NCBI RefSeq assembly: GCF_002776525.5
Contig: NC_045441.1
Location: 86,339,127-86,403,126 of the forward strand
DNA from: Piliocolobus tephrosceles
Lineage: Eukaryota > Chordata > Mammalia > Primates > Cercopithecidae
Length of the DNA: 64,000 nucleotides
Reading direction: 5' to 3'
In this document: in pieces, positions 34,208 to 46,592 of the stretch
How positions within the stretch are numbered: the stretch's first letter is position 1
Layout of the letters: every line of letters starts with the position of its first letter
Notes under the pieces: generated by a model
Told to the model about the DNA's origin: nothing
The model's database searches: none
The model's input: the letters and a program-made list of their open reading frames with translations, nothing else
Program-made: the position numbers and the translations under genes

Positions 34208-36442
34208 GTAGAAAATATTTAAATATGTAAAGCTCATGAAATAATAATTTTTTTAAAAAATGATGTAAGTATAATGGTAGGAGTTATGGAGGAAAGGAAT
34301 TAATGTTTAAGTGAGCTAAATCCTCATCCAACATAGAAGAAATTTAGTACATAAAATCTGAACTAGATTACATAAAAATAGTGCTATAAGATATTGTTTT
34401 CAGAGATTTCAATGTAGCTATCTCAAAAAAACAAATGTTTAAAAGTAGCTCTCAGACTAGAGTGAGACTAAAGATAAGAGAGAAGTCTGGCAGAATGATA
34501 TTTCTGTTAAAGTAAGGCCTTTGGTTCTACTAGTTTGTAGGCATTTTAGATTACATGTGTATGAATTCAAAATAAAAAGGAAGCTGGTCAAAATGAAGGT
34601 GTGTACTAACCCACATTTCTACCTCTCTAAGACCCATTCAGATGAGGCAGCATAATATCAGGGGTACCAGCATCCTGAAATGCCCAGAGGAAAGGCCATA
34701 ATATAAGCAGTGTTGCTGGTTCTAGTGAACAGGAGGAGGAACAGCTATCAAGTGACTGAATCTAGAGCAAATATAAAAATAGATTTTATCTATTCCATTA
34801 TCCCGGGAAAAAAGTAACCTTTATATGGTGAAATAAGACACATTGCTGATACCTGGATTTTTTGTATGGAAAACAAAGATGTACTTAAGTGTGTATTGCT
34901 GAATAAAATTAAAGAGTTAATAGCTAGTAATCTTCAAGTCAACATAGTCATAATTATAATGGGGTTGTGACATGCATTTTAGCGATTCCATATTGGGTAT
35001 TGAGAAAAAAATTTTAGTCAAGAGATGCTTAGAAAATAGGTTTTGTTGTCCCATTATCAAAATTTTTCCTATCCCTTACTTCGATGCATCCAATCAAATA
35101 TCTTTTCAAATGGTCAAGTCCTTGGATGAAGATCGGCATTGTAAACACAGAGAAATTTCAGTCACTAAGGTTGAAATTGATTCAAGTTCCGATTTTAAGA
35201 ACTTTTTTCAAGTGCATTCTATAACTCTAGTTATTTCTGTTCCTATTTGTTATGCACAGATCTTTGCAAATTCTAGAACTCCAGGAGGTAGAACTCCCCC
35301 CCAGTTCTGCTAGCTACAGCTGCCAGTAAATACCAAGGAACTTATGAATCTAAATGCCTGCTGTTGTAGGAGGGCTTATGTAAGATTTCTTGGCTCTTGG
35401 TGGAAAGAGAAGAGTCTCTAATTTGAGAAGACAGGAACTACTCTCCATCTCTTCCAATTTATCTAGCCATAATAGTCTTAGAAGTGATTTACACTATATT
35501 CTTCCTTGTAGTTGGGTTATGGAACTTATCGTTTTGGTTTTTCCTGCAGTTTTACAGTTTAAATGTTTCAAGCATGTTTGTAATCTAGCACCAACTTCTT
35601 CTAAAGACCCTGGAATATCTAAAGATCATATTCATTTTCAAATAAGAAAATGACTTTCCTAAAAGCTTTTAAAATAAATCATGCAGAAAGAAATATGCTA
35701 TATTTTCATGTCTTACTTTTCTTTTAGGTTTACAAGACCGACTTTATCATTTTTTTAATGTCTGTTATTTATTCTATCAGCCATTACTTCAGTACAAACA
35801 TATATACAGAGAATTTACTCATTGGAAAATAAATATTTGTTAGCAGTTAGTAGTAGTTAGTATATTAGTTGTGGATACAGTAATGATTTTTTAGAAGCTC
35901 ATCGTTTGGGGAGAGGTGGATACAAAATAATAAATTATACATTACAATGTAATGCATTGTCATAAATATACATTATAGTAGCTGTAAGTTTCCAGAGAAG
36001 GAAATACCTAACTGTTAAGCAGATGTGGAGAAGAGGGTATGATTATGAGTTTTATTTCAGAATATCTTTGAACGGAGTTATAACATTGATATACAAAGCT
36101 CTCCTATTTTCATAAAAACAAACAAGCCAAAAAGGAAACAAAATCATGAAATGACAGAATCCAATACTCTAATTTAAGAGATGCTGTCTTGGTTAGTGTA
36201 TAAAATTGGGAAATCAGCTATAAAACCAATGTCTTTCAAGCTGAGACAAATCTGCCAAACCATATGCCATCAGTGTTTTACATAGAGTAGCTATCTTATC
36301 AAAGCTCATGAGAGAAGCCTCACTCTATTCTCTCAAACATTTTTAAACTAAAAGGGATTACCTGATCTTTAAGCCCTGACATCAATGACCACAGCTTTGG
36401 TACTTGTTCAGGTATATGTTCAATCAAATTGTAAATATAGGG
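34208..36442. other. Unassigned sequence with two modest open frames
   Basis: No repeat is recognised over about 2.2 kb. Plus-strand frames of 113 codons (34972-35313) and 87 codons (35390-35653) lie in succession but in different frames. They have no recognisable domain, and no splice or poly-A arrangement links them convincingly. They may be chance frames or a decayed insertion. Confidence 0.35.
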
Positions 36443-37277
36443 TGTGTAGAAAAGAGTTAACACAGAGATCTGACTGCTCTCCTTTGAAAGGCCTGCTTAC
36501 AAGGTTGGCCTTTGTTGGCATATGAGAACTTAGATTTTGATAAGGTTCCCAACACTAATTTATAAGAGTGGTTCCTCAGAACTTTGGGAGGCCGAGGCGG
36601 GAGAATCACGAGGTCAGGAAATCGAGACCATCCTGGCTAACACAGGATGTGTGAAACCCCGTCTCTGCTAAAAAAAAAAAAATACAAAAAAATTTAGCTG
36701 GATGTGGTGGCGGGCGCCTGTAGTTCCAGCTACTCAAGAGGCTGAGGCAGGAGAACAGAGTGAACCCAGGAGGCGGAGCTTGCAGTGAGCCGAAATCGCA
36801 CCACTGCACCACAGCCTGGGCGACAGCGCGAGACTCAGTCACAAAAAAAAAAAAAAGTGATTCACTGTGTCTAAACTGTTTGAGCAAACAATATTGTTTA
36901 TGTGGAACACCTGATTTTATTCTAGGAGATGGTATCTGTGTGCTTACCAGGCAAGACTATCTATGTGATCAGCCTTCAGTGAAAGCTCTGGCACTAAATG
37001 CCTAACGAACTTTCCTACTTGGCAACATTTCACATCTGTGCTCACCACTTGTTACTGGGCTAAGTGTATCCGGTGTGACTCCCCTGGAAAAGATTCTTCG
37101 GAACCTGGATTCTGGTTTCCCCTAGACTTCATCTATGAGACTTTTCCCTTTATTATTGTCCTTGGTATTCTTTTACTTCAATAAATCATAGCTGTGAGCG
37201 TAACTATTGGCTATGTTCTCAAAGCTCTCCTAAGGAATCATCTCACCCAAGGATGATCTTCAAGACCCCCAGGAAAT
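36443..37277 (+). mobile_element. Solo LTR (ERVL-class likely), split by Alu
   Basis: The block order fits one retroviral LTR: TGTGTAGAAAAGAGTTAACA at the start, AAGGTTGGCCTTTGTTGGCA, GAGCAAACAATATTGTTTATG, CTGGCACTAAATGCCTAACG, the poly-A region CTTCAATAAATCATAGCTGT, and a CTCACCCAAGGATGATCTTC tail. No internal region adjoins it. The family name is uncertain. Confidence 0.7.
36579..36856 (+). mobile_element. 5'-truncated AluY-like SINE in LTR
   Basis: Starts ACTTTGGGAGGCCGAGGCGG and carries a small insertion (ACAGGATGT) after GGCTAAC. GGCGGAGCTTGCAGTGAGCC and a 15-base A tail follow. The imperfect flanks AGTGGTTC and AGTGATTC may be the target-site duplication. Confidence 0.94.
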
Positions 37278-38212
37278 AAGGTATATATAACATTGACATA
37301 ATTATATTCTGACACTTTCTCTGAAGTTTTACCCAAAGGAAACTCATAATATAGAAAAACTATATGCAACAGGGGAGAGCTCTTGCTTCACAGAAAACAT
37401 AAAGGGGTTCAACTAGTTTCCCAAAAGTAGTTAGATTTCTACAAAATCAAATATTTAAATTGACAAATTACATATAAATATATGTATTATACATATGTGT
37501 ATGAGTGTGTGCTACAATCAAGCTACAAACTCATAAAGAAAAAAATACCATTCTGACTGTCTAACCTATAGTTAATAGAGTTTGAACACTTTAAGCTCAG
37601 AGAATACTGCTTTTTCTAGTCCCAGTCCTCACTAACACTAGTGAGTAAACTGTAACAGTCGCTTAGCTATCTTCAAAAAAGTCATACATTCCAATGGCCA
37701 CACTTGTAGCTCAAGTTTAAGATTTTGAAGTAACTTTTGGTATGACTTTTTTGCTGAAATGCCAGTTGTTTTGAGAATAAAAGTGCCCTGGATGTTAACT
37801 CTGTTTTCTGCTTTTGCATAAGGTTTGACTTGACTGACCCATTTTTACATGTGGGTGATCTTGTTCTCCCTCAAAGAACCATGTGTGTCCTTCTAAACTC
37901 TTCATTCTTTCACAAATGAAGAATATCCCAGTGAGATAAGGAATGAATTATCTTTTGGTGATATATCAGTCTAGGTCCAGTGAAGGAAAGAGAGCAACTA
38001 GAGGAATTAGACAAATAAAGCAGTTTAATATAAGGATTAGAGTTTATCCATATGTGGGAAGGGCTGAGGAACGGTGGGAGTGATTGTCTGGAAGGAAGGA
38101 ATGGGAAGATTGTAGAAGGAGCCATGAAAGACTTTTCAGCCTGAAGTACAGAACAGGGTGGAGAAAGCACCCCAGTTTTGAAATGGAAGCTTGTGGAGAG
38201 GTCTGCACTGCT
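37278..38212. other. Unassigned sequence
   Basis: No gene or named repeat is recognised. TA/TG words occur at about 37470-37510. An 86-codon minus frame (37910-38170) has no family features. Confidence 0.45.
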
Positions 38213-38392
38213 CTAGCCACTATGACCTCCTAAAAGAATGGCCCTACTTCACTTTCTTTTTCCAAAACTGAATCTCTTTCTCCCATTTAAAAACTGTAAT
38301 GGCTAGCCACTATGACCTCCTAAAAGAATGGCCCTACTTCACTTTCTTTTTCCAAAACTGAATCTCTTTCTCCCATTTAAAAACTGTAATGG
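38213..38392. repeat. Exact 90-bp tandem duplication
   Basis: The unit CTAGCCACTATGACCTCCTA ... AAACTGTAATGG occurs at 38213-38302 and again at 38303-38392 with no difference I can find. The identity ends at both outer edges (38212 T versus 38302 G, then 38393 T versus 38303 C). It is not part of a named repeat. Confidence 0.98.
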
Positions 38393-38963
38393 TGACTCAT
38401 ATAAGCAGAGAAATAACAGGACATTTAATTCCTAACCTTAGAAAGAATGTCAGGGGTAACTGGTTGAAAATTAGGAAGCTCTGCAAGACTCTAAACACAT
38501 AAAAGACTTCTAGAAACCGATGAATCTGTATTTTTCAAAAATGTTTCAGTATGCTTGATGAGACTGTAACACTAATCACTTTTCCAGTGATATCTGTGGT
38601 TTGTGCTATGTTAAAAAAAAAAAAAAAAGGCGGGGGAGAATCAGATTTTCAAAGGTTTATTAAAAAGCTTTTTTTAAAAAAGATGAATTTTATTTGACCT
38701 GAATAAATGTATCTAAAAGAGGCAGCCCAATATCTGTTGTATATTACAAAGATAATGTTGTAATGAGTTACTTTGAAAATGAAATGGAAGTCTCATAAAA
38801 TTATTTCTACTGTTCAAATTGAACTGTCACTTATTCATGATCAGCATAGAAAACTATTAATTGATATTATGCCTCTGTTTAAGTGATCTCATATTTAGAT
38901 ATCCTTGCCCACTGAAAAGCTTATTTTGCACATAAATTTTTCTTCAGCGATTGTTAAACTTAT
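38393..38963. other. Unassigned sequence
   Basis: An A run of 16 with GGCGGGGG behind it lies at 38612-38635. Nothing else is recognised. Confidence 0.45.
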
Positions 38964-38971
38964 GAGTTTTT

Positions 38972-39189
38972 TTTTTTTTTTATTATACTTTAAGTTCTAG
39001 GGTACATGTGCATAACGTGCAGGTTTGTTACATATGTATATATGTGCCATGTTGGTGTGCTGCACCCATCAACTCATCAGCACCCATCAATTCATCATTT
39101 ATATCAGGTATAACTCCCCAATGCAATCCCTCCCCCCTCCCCCCTCCCCATGATAGGCCCCATTGTGTGATGTTCCCCTTCCCGAGTCC
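38972..39189 (-). mobile_element. Short 5'-truncated L1PA 3' end
   Basis: Complement of a primate-specific L1PA 3' UTR: TTATTATACTTTAAGTTCTA, GGGTACATGTGCATAACGTG, TGCAGGTTTGTTACATATGT and the CCCTCCCCCCTCCCCCCTCC polypyrimidine. The direct repeat GAGTTTTT at 38964-38971 and 39190-39197 fits a target-site duplication at an AAAA-type endonuclease site. A local 18-bp duplication (39063-39080 and 39081-39098) is inside. Confidence 0.92.
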
Positions 39190-39197
39190 GAGTTTTT

Positions 39198-39977
39198 AAG
39201 CTAATTGATGAATTTTTCAGTGTATTATTAAATTGTGGTATCATATTTTTAAAGAAGTCATATTTTTAAGTTCTAATTAAAAAATTAGTTTTCTATGTAT
39301 GATTTCTCTAGGTTCTGAAGCTGCAACTCTCAAGCCTCAACATGTACGCTTTATTATATTTATCAATAGACATAATTTAGAAGGAAGTATTACTAGCCAT
39401 GTTTGTGTTCTAAACAGTTTTCCAAATTTCTCTAACTGTATTAAATTTTTACAGTACAAAGCTGTTACAGACTGAACAAGATCAGTATGACAAACACAAC
39501 TATTTAAAGAAATGAGTAACTAATAATTTGGGCCAACTAACCTACCTAGGGCAAGAATTACAATGACCTGGATTTGCAATATAATGAGTATAGCAAATGT
39601 AGGAATGCTTGAAATTGTGATGGTTGTCCCCAGCCAAGGTCAGAAACACTGTAAATAGGAGTTGATATCCTTATTGTAAAAATCAATGTTCTGGCTCATA
39701 AGCTAAGATGTTTAAAGTAGAGAGACGATCAAAAGATGAGTGCCTGTGAACTTTAAATACATTGTGAAACCTCGAGTCCTTCTCTTCATTTGGTTCGTGG
39801 ATAAACACTTCTGAGCAACATGTACGTTTTTCTTCTTATCTGTACGGTTCTGATTTTTATTAATATACTGATTGGATCTTCACTAGGTTTTACATTTAAA
39901 AACTTACATATTAAAGGAAGATAGTATTATCTCAAATACAGTACAATACTATATTCAGTTCATATAATAATATTTCT
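39198..39977. other. Unassigned sequence
   Basis: No feature recognised. Confidence 0.45.
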
Positions 39978-40104
39978 ATTTCTTTGTAGAGATGAGGTCT
40001 TGCTTTGTTGTCCAGTCTGATCTCTGACTCCTAGCTTCTACTGATATTTTTGCCTCAGACTCCCAAAGTGCTGGGATTACAGGTGTTTGCCACTATGCAT
40101 GACC
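39978..40104 (-). mobile_element. Alu left-monomer fragment (FLAM/AluJ-like)
   Basis: TTGTAGAGATGAGGTCTTGC, TCAGACTCCCAAAGTGCTGG and GATTACAGGTGTTTGCCACT give one Alu monomer only. The sequence is old and diverged, with no poly-T of its own. Confidence 0.85.
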
Positions 40105-40239
40105 AATAATATTTCAATTACTTAATATTATAGTAAACCTAAGATTATTCCTATTTTTTATTCATTTATGATATGGCCATTTACTCAATCTGAAAGATAA
40201 TCATACAAAAACACAATTGTTTTATTAAATGCTATGTAA
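40105..40239. other. Unassigned sequence
   Basis: Short AT-rich spacer. Confidence 0.4.
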
Positions 40240-41060
40240 GCAGAGGAAGGCAGCGTTACAGTGGAACGTCTAATGTAGACATATGGGAGAAGAGCACGTT
40301 AGGTAGCATTTACTAGAAGAGATGATATTTACTCTGAGTCTTAAAAGGTGCACAAAGTGATGAAGCATGGGCAATGAAGCATGGGCAAAGCAGAAAAGCA
40401 GACGATGCAAAGAATAGAGAATTCAGAATGTGGAGGGCTCAGACTTCTGTAAGTACATCAGCTTTGCTGGAACAATGGCAGAAATGGTGGCTGGAATCGC
40501 GCCTGATTCCTAAAGAAAGAGACAAATCATGAAAGGCCTTGGATTTTATTTTGAGAAGTTTAGGTTTCTTTTTTAAATGATAAAAAGCCACCTAAGAATC
40601 TTGGATAAAAGAATATAAGTATTAACTATTTACATTAAAAATAATTAACAATTTTTCTGAGAACATATTTAAAATTAGGCCAAAAAAATGTTAAAAGACT
40701 ATCAGAGTAATCCAGTGGAAAAATATTACTATGAATCTAATGTCAAAAGAGAAAAATTAATACATATTTAGTACATAAAATACATAGGGTTTGATCAGGT
40801 TGGGAATGACAGAGAGACAAAAGATGAATCTTAAATTATCCTCAAGTGTCTTGTGTGTTTGACTGGATAGATCATGGTATTATTATAAAGACCTGGACTG
40901 GAAATAGATTTGGTGAGAAGAGGAGGAGGCTTTTGTGTGATAAATTTGGGATGTCTATGTGGAGGTAGTCAATAGATGGTTTTATAAATAGACCTGGAGC
41001 TCAAGTAAGTTTTCAAGGAAAATGTTGACTTGAGAATCATCAACATAGTGGTAAAGTAAT
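40240..41060 (+). repeat. Ancient interspersed repeat, family not named
   Basis: The block order recalls a widespread mammalian repeat: AATCATGAAAGGCCTTGGAT, TTTTATTTTGAGAAGTTTAG, AGACTATCAGAGTAATCCAG and TTGAGAATCATCAACATAGTG. The segment also contains a 14-bp tandem pair (TGAAGCATGGGCAA at 40361 and 40375). Assignment to a family needs a library search. Confidence 0.45.
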
Positions 41061-41719
41061 GGTTCTACACAATCAGGCTTTGACTAATGTATTTCCTAAC
41101 TCCCTGAATAGACAGCAGTATTTTTTAAACCTGTCCCCAAACTAGTAAAATTTATAGTCCTCCGCTTACATCAACTTATACTCAAGCATATTCCCCACAT
41201 CTACATATAGAGCCTTACATCTCCCCCACACATCAAAATTCACGCCACACAGTATGATTTTCCAGAGTTATTTAAAACTCAAAAGCCAATGGCACATTTT
41301 GCCCTTAAAATTTTCTTTATAGGAAAAATTGGTCAGAATGTTTAACAACTCAATTTTACAAATGACTAAACTTTCCAAAAGCAGAGCTGATTTCAATTAA
41401 AAGGTGTCATAGGTCTTGAGACTATAATGACAGATTTGAGTTCCACAAAGAGCAACTCATTTAACAGACTAATAAGACACTTTCAATTCCCTCATATAAA
41501 ATGAGGTGCTAGGAATAGCTCAACTCTAGGATTCATTCCCAACACTAAATTCCAAAATTAAATTAGAGCATTATGTAAACAATTCATTTCTATTGTATGT
41601 GTAATATAGTTTATGCAAATTATAATAATATGTGCACATTTTTTCCTGCATTAGATTTATCAACATAGCATAGCTATCTGAAGAAATCAACTTAGTATAT
41701 TTTTTAAAAAACATTTAAC
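41061..41719. other. Unassigned sequence
   Basis: No feature recognised. Confidence 0.45.
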
Positions 41720-42046
41720 GGAGCACGGTGGCTCACACCTGTAATCCCAGTACTTTGGGAGGTCAAGGCGGGCAGATGACCTGAGGTCAGGAGTTTGAGA
41801 CCAGCCTGGCCAATATGGCAAAGCCCTGTCTCTACAAAAATACAAAAAATTAGCCAGGTGTGGTGGTGGGTACCTGTAATCCTAGCTACCCAGGAGACTG
41901 AGGCAGGACAATCACTTGAGCCCAGGAGGCAGATGTTGCAGTGAGCCAAGTTCGCACCATTGCACTCCTGCCTGAGCAACAAGAATGAAACTCTGCCTCA
42001 AGAAAACCAAAACCAAAAACAAAATATCCAAAAAAAAAAAAAAAAA
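41720..42046 (+). mobile_element. Alu SINE (AluS-like)
   Basis: GAGCACGGTGGCTCACACCT start and both monomers are present. The tail is a complex ACCAAAACCAAAAACAAAAT run followed by an A run. The first few bases are lost or mutated. Confidence 0.94.
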
Positions 42047-42567
42047 TTAAAACTATTATTGAATTAGTCAATTTAGACTATCAAGCAACACATTATGGAT
42101 ATGAATACCCCTTATTTTTATCAATTATACTTTCAATAATGTCTAAGAAAGTAGTTTTAGTCTAACACAATAGAAACTGTATATGTGCATCATAAACAGA
42201 AATGTGTTACAAATGAAATGACAGTATGTGTACAAGTTTAATTACAAATTCCCTCTTTTGAAGTTATCGATGATTTGTTTCCTAAATGGCATACAGATTC
42301 AAAATTATTTGGGCCTTAAAACTAATGCTTAATTTAGTTCAATGAGCATTGTAACAGTTTAAGATGTATATATTTTTCCATTCAAAATAGCATGTATTCA
42401 TTGAACTCACATATGGTTTTCTTTAACATCATCACAGTTAAAAACAATAACACTCTCAAAAACAGCACTCTTTCTAACTTATTCACACATATTAACCACC
42501 ATGCACAGACATGCACAACTTGTACGTGCATAAACACTCGCATTCATGTGAGCTCCTTCCCGTACGT
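42047..42567. other. Unassigned sequence
   Basis: No feature recognised. Confidence 0.45.
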
Positions 42568-42592
42568 GCACACACACACACACACACACACA
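42568..42592. repeat. (CA)n microsatellite
   Basis: Twelve CA units. Confidence 0.95.
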
Positions 42593-43589
42593 GACATACT
42601 CGGGATTTTCTTTCTCCTGCTGTTGCACTCAATGCTACACATTCAAAATGTATGGCAGATTGAGTAGTCCAGCCTCAATAATAAACGAAATTATTGTATA
42701 GAAAGAGCAACTGCCCTCAATCCTTGAATCTTTTCTTATGCTGGCAAAACAGTCTCAACAACTTCAAATAAATAAATGAATGACATTTTTAACTATCCAT
42801 GACTTTTTGACTAAGATCAAATGTGCCAAAAGTAATTTTTGCTTAAGTTTTGCAGAGTTCTGTTTTAACTCTGCAATGTATACTGTGGACTCCAAAATCT
42901 CTAAAATAGTTCCTCAACCATCAGCAAAAATCTCACCCTTATCAAATACTCTTAATTTAGATGGGGATGCCTTGGAAGCCACAAACTTTCCATAGGTTAA
43001 AACCTACTCATTCTTTCTGAAGGTTTTTTGTTATTGTTCCTCCTAGTGAAGTTTACTCTCTTTGCTGAGGCAAACATAGAAAAATTAAGAAACAGAATCT
43101 AAACTGATATCTGACACCTATCATGCACAATGATAAACTACTGTATAAAAAACCCTGTTGTTTTTCAGTAATTCAGCACTTAAAATTGTTGTTAGTAGAT
43201 TTTATTTTAGTTTACCAACTCAGAAAACTGAAGTACCATGTTTTCTTCTGTTCAATGTCACTTAGCTGCTAAGTGACGTTGTTGTAATGTGGAAGCAATC
43301 TACTGTTCCTAAATTTAGAGATGTTTCTAGTATTACACAGATAAGAAAATATGCAGCAAGTGTATTTTTTCAGTGTTATTTTAAAAATCCATATAATCCA
43401 CATAATTTGATCACTATTTAAATAGAGAAACCTAAAACCACTCCCTGGTGGATTAAAGATATTTTGATATACCTAGTCTTCCCAGCTCAAGAGAATCACT
43501 GGGCATCGGTAACCTTGGGAAGATAATAACAACATTAGTTTCAATGTGAGGGGTAATTCAATTCAACTCATCACTTACTTTTTGGACAA
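42593..43589. other. Unassigned sequence
   Basis: About 1 kb with no recognised repeat or gene. Confidence 0.45.
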
Positions 43590-44036
43590 TACACACTTAT
43601 TTTATTGACACACTGAATTTGCACATATTCAGGGGTATCATTTTATATATAATTATATATAATGTATGCATATATTATGTAATGTATAAATGTATAATAT
43701 AATTCATATGATGTATATAAATATAAATGTATATTAATATGTATTATAATGAACTATACATATATGAAATTATATGGTATGATAAAATGATCAATAGATG
43801 GTATAACGATCTAAGCAAGGTATTTGGCATATCCATCACCTCATGTATTTATACTTTCTTTGTTGTGAGAAAATTTTTAAGCCTGTCATATAGCAGTTTG
43901 TGTTATACAGCATTTTACTGTTAACGATGGTCACCCTACCATGCCACAGAGCACCATAACTTATTCCTCCTATCTAACTGTAAATTCATGCCAAATGATC
44001 AATCTCTCCTCATCCTTGCCTCATCTTGCTTCTCCC
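43590..44036 (-). mobile_element. L1PB/L1MA 3' UTR, 3' half of a 5'-inverted L1
   Basis: Complement of an L1 3' UTR: TTATTTTATTGACACACTGA, TTTGCACATATTCAGGGGTA, GGCATATCCATCACCTCATG, TTTACTGTTAACGATGGTCA and AACTTATTCCTCCTATCTAA. An expanded TA-rich patch sits at 43643-43780. It abuts a plus-strand ORF2 piece at 44037. Confidence 0.85.
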
Positions 44037-44195
44037 CAGTCCTAGTAAAAGCAATCAAACAAAATAAATAAATAACAGGCATCTAATTGAAAAAGAGAAA
44101 GTCAAATTGTCCCTCTATTCAGATGACATAATCTTATACAGAAAAGTCCTAAAGACTTCACCAGAAAACTGTTAGAGCTAATAAACAAATTAACT
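44037..44195 (+). mobile_element. L1 ORF2 fragment, inverted 5' segment
   Basis: Plus-strand reverse-transcriptase region: GTCCTAGTAAAAGCAATCAAA, AACAGGCATCTAATTGAAAA, TTCAGATGACATAATCTTAT, CCTAAAGACTTCACCAGAAA and GTTAGAGCTAATAAACAAAT. It lies head to head with the minus-strand L1 3' UTR. Confidence 0.88.
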
Positions 44196-44628
44196 TTTGA
44201 CTTTTTACTTGAGGCTTGTGTTGAAAATGAATGTGTCTCCTTGGCCTCTGGCATCTTTACAGACACAATATTCATCTCCTGTGAGCCAACACCCAGATTT
44301 CTCATTGTGCTTGTAAAATAAAAGAAAATTTCAGGACTCTCTCAATTTATTATGTCAATGGAGAAGTTAAGTACTGGAGACTAAGTCATGTGGCATGTTT
44401 GGCATTTCTGGTTCTTGGATTATAAATTAACATTCTTCCTTATCATTCTTGTTATTTAAATAACTTAGGATAGTTAGTATAATACAATAGTAATGCCATA
44501 AACTACCATAAAATGATTCTGTTCAATCCATTCTTTAATAATTGGTTACTTAGTTATATTAATGTCCTCATAATAAAATTATTTAGGCATATAATTTATG
44601 CTGGAGAGATTTAGTTCAAGAGTTTGCT
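44196..44628. other. Unassigned sequence
   Basis: No feature recognised. Confidence 0.4.
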
Positions 44629-44682
44629 TGTTTTTTTTGTTTTTGATTTTTTGTTTTGTTTTGTTTTGTTTTGTTTTGTTTG
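44629..44682. repeat. (TTTTG)n simple repeat
   Basis: T-rich start followed by at least six TTTTG pentamers. Confidence 0.93.
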
Positions 44683-45544
44683 TAAATTGACAATTTTGTC
44701 ACCCCATGAGTCTATTCCCTTTGTGCAACGAATAGATCAATAGATGTATCTGTATTGGCTTTCTTCACTAACTGAAACTTAGACTCAGTAGAACAATATC
44801 TTATGTATTACTCTTAAAATTTAGTTCATTTCCATTGAGAATTGTACCTTCTAATTCTAGAAAAAGCAGGCAGAATATAGCTAACAGTTTTCTTTTGTTC
44901 AGGACAGAAGAAAATGTGCCTGGGTGATGCATTCTTTATTATGGTAACTATTAATAGACATCTGGAAACAGTTTAGTTTTCTAAATGTTTAGAAGAACTA
45001 CTCTTACTGAAAATGTTGTCCACGGCATATTTATAAAATATAATTTTGGCTATAATTAGATACCACAGAGTGTATTCTTAAATATACCATGAAAATGGTG
45101 GGCTTTTTAAAATTGGTTTACTTATAACTCAAAGGACTAGCACTTCCTTAGGAGTTGAAACTTGGAGAAACCATTATTAACAATTCCTTTAATTTTATTT
45201 TAAAGGGATTAAAAGAAAATTAATTTAAGTTTCAGGATAACCTCTTGTATTTTATTGTTTAGATTTTCTTCATATTAATTTCAATCTGTAGGATGAAACA
45301 TACAGATTTAAATATATATATATATATATATATTATCTTGTATATATATCTTCTGCAATACCTGTATCTTGCAGAAAAAGTGCTATTTGCACAATCTTCT
45401 TGCCAGAAGATATGTGATCTTACTGCTAGTGCCTGAAATTATTTTGACTATCAGACTGCATTAAACCACTGAAGCACTGAAGTGACATTTATCCTTGGCA
45501 ATAATCATCCATTAGAAGAAGAAAAAAACAAAATGTACATTTTT
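44683..45544. other. Unassigned sequence with a (TA)n run
   Basis: A TA microsatellite is at 45310-45334. The remainder shows no recognised repeat or gene. Confidence 0.5.
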
Positions 45545-45860
45545 ATTTTTGTATTATTTATTTATTTATATAGTTTTTGAGACAGAGTCTTGTTCTGTCA
45601 CCCATGCTGGAGTGCAGTGGCCTGATCTCAGCTCATTGCAACCTCTGCCTCCTGAGTTAAAGCCATTCCCATGTCTCAGTCTCCCAAGTAGCTGGGATTA
45701 CAAGCGTGTGTCACCATGACCAGCTAATTTTTGTATTTTTAGTAGAAAGGAGGCTTCGCTGTGCTGGCCAGAATGATTTCTAACTCTTGACCTGAAATGA
45801 TCTGTCTGCCTCAGCATCCCAAAGTCCTGGGATTACAGGCATTAGCCACCACACCCAAAC
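45545..45860 (-). mobile_element. Alu SINE (AluS-like)
   Basis: TTTTTGAGACAGAGTCTTGT, CAGCTAATTTTTGTATTTTT and CAGCATCCCAAAGTCCTGGG. The tail is a TTTA tetranucleotide repeat rather than pure T, and substitutions are scattered throughout. Confidence 0.94.
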
Positions 45861-46592
45861 AGATTTTTTAACTTTTGCTAACAGAGAAAGTAGTTGATAC
45901 AACCTAGTGAGTATCTAAATTGTTAGTGGAAAACAGAATATAAGTTTAAAAGATTTAGAATTTAAAAAGGTATCTTGTTACAATCTAAAATAAAACATTG
46001 GATTCAGATTCCTTGAGCTAAAGTAACATGATCCGAAAGAATTATTTGTAACCAAATGTATCAATCTTCACATTCTAGAAGTGCAAAAAACCTAAGAAAC
46101 TCATCAATTCCACTTTTCAATGTTTTAGACAAAATATCATTATTTTGGCTATATATGTGCAGTTTTGTCATTTGGAATATTATTTTAACTAATTATTGTC
46201 TCCAAGTTGATTTCATACAACTGCTCAGTAAATCATTTAGAAAATAAAATTTTAAGGCATGCTACTCTAAGGTAAATATAATAAAAGAAATGATTCATCA
46301 TGCAAATTAATTATAAATAAAAGGATTAGTTGTTCTGTTGGTGTGCGCTTATTGTAACATTATTCAATATAGAAAACTATCCAACATCTGTCTTTCTCCT
46401 CATTCCTTTTTTCAGAGGTCTTAATGCAAAACAGAATAGGTATTTATTGCTGTTACACTCCTATAAATCCATATGCATTGTAATTTTTGTTTGGTCACAG
46501 GCCTGTCAATAGGGAAAAAATGTAAAGAGTGTTCAGTGTTGTGGGGGTTGTGTGTGTGTGTGTGTGTAAATTAGCATATCTACAAAGTGCAT
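45861..46592. other. Unassigned sequence with a (TG)n run
   Basis: A TG microsatellite is at 46549-46567. Open frames at 46056-46512 of about 60 codons have no family features. Confidence 0.45.

Noticed and set aside
33527..34237. Open frames of 171-236 codons on both strands
   Set aside because: They run through 400 N and flanking microsatellite or Alu sequence; the length is an artefact.
34972..35653. Two successive plus-strand frames (113 and 87 codons) as a possible two-exon gene
   Set aside because: They lie in different frames, have no recognised domain and no convincing splice sites. The phrase TCTAGAACTCCAGGAGG briefly looked like a cloning-vector polylinker but does not match one.
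40361..40388. 14-bp tandem pair TGAAGCATGGGCAA
   Set aside because: It is a small local duplication inside an old repeat, too short to interpret.
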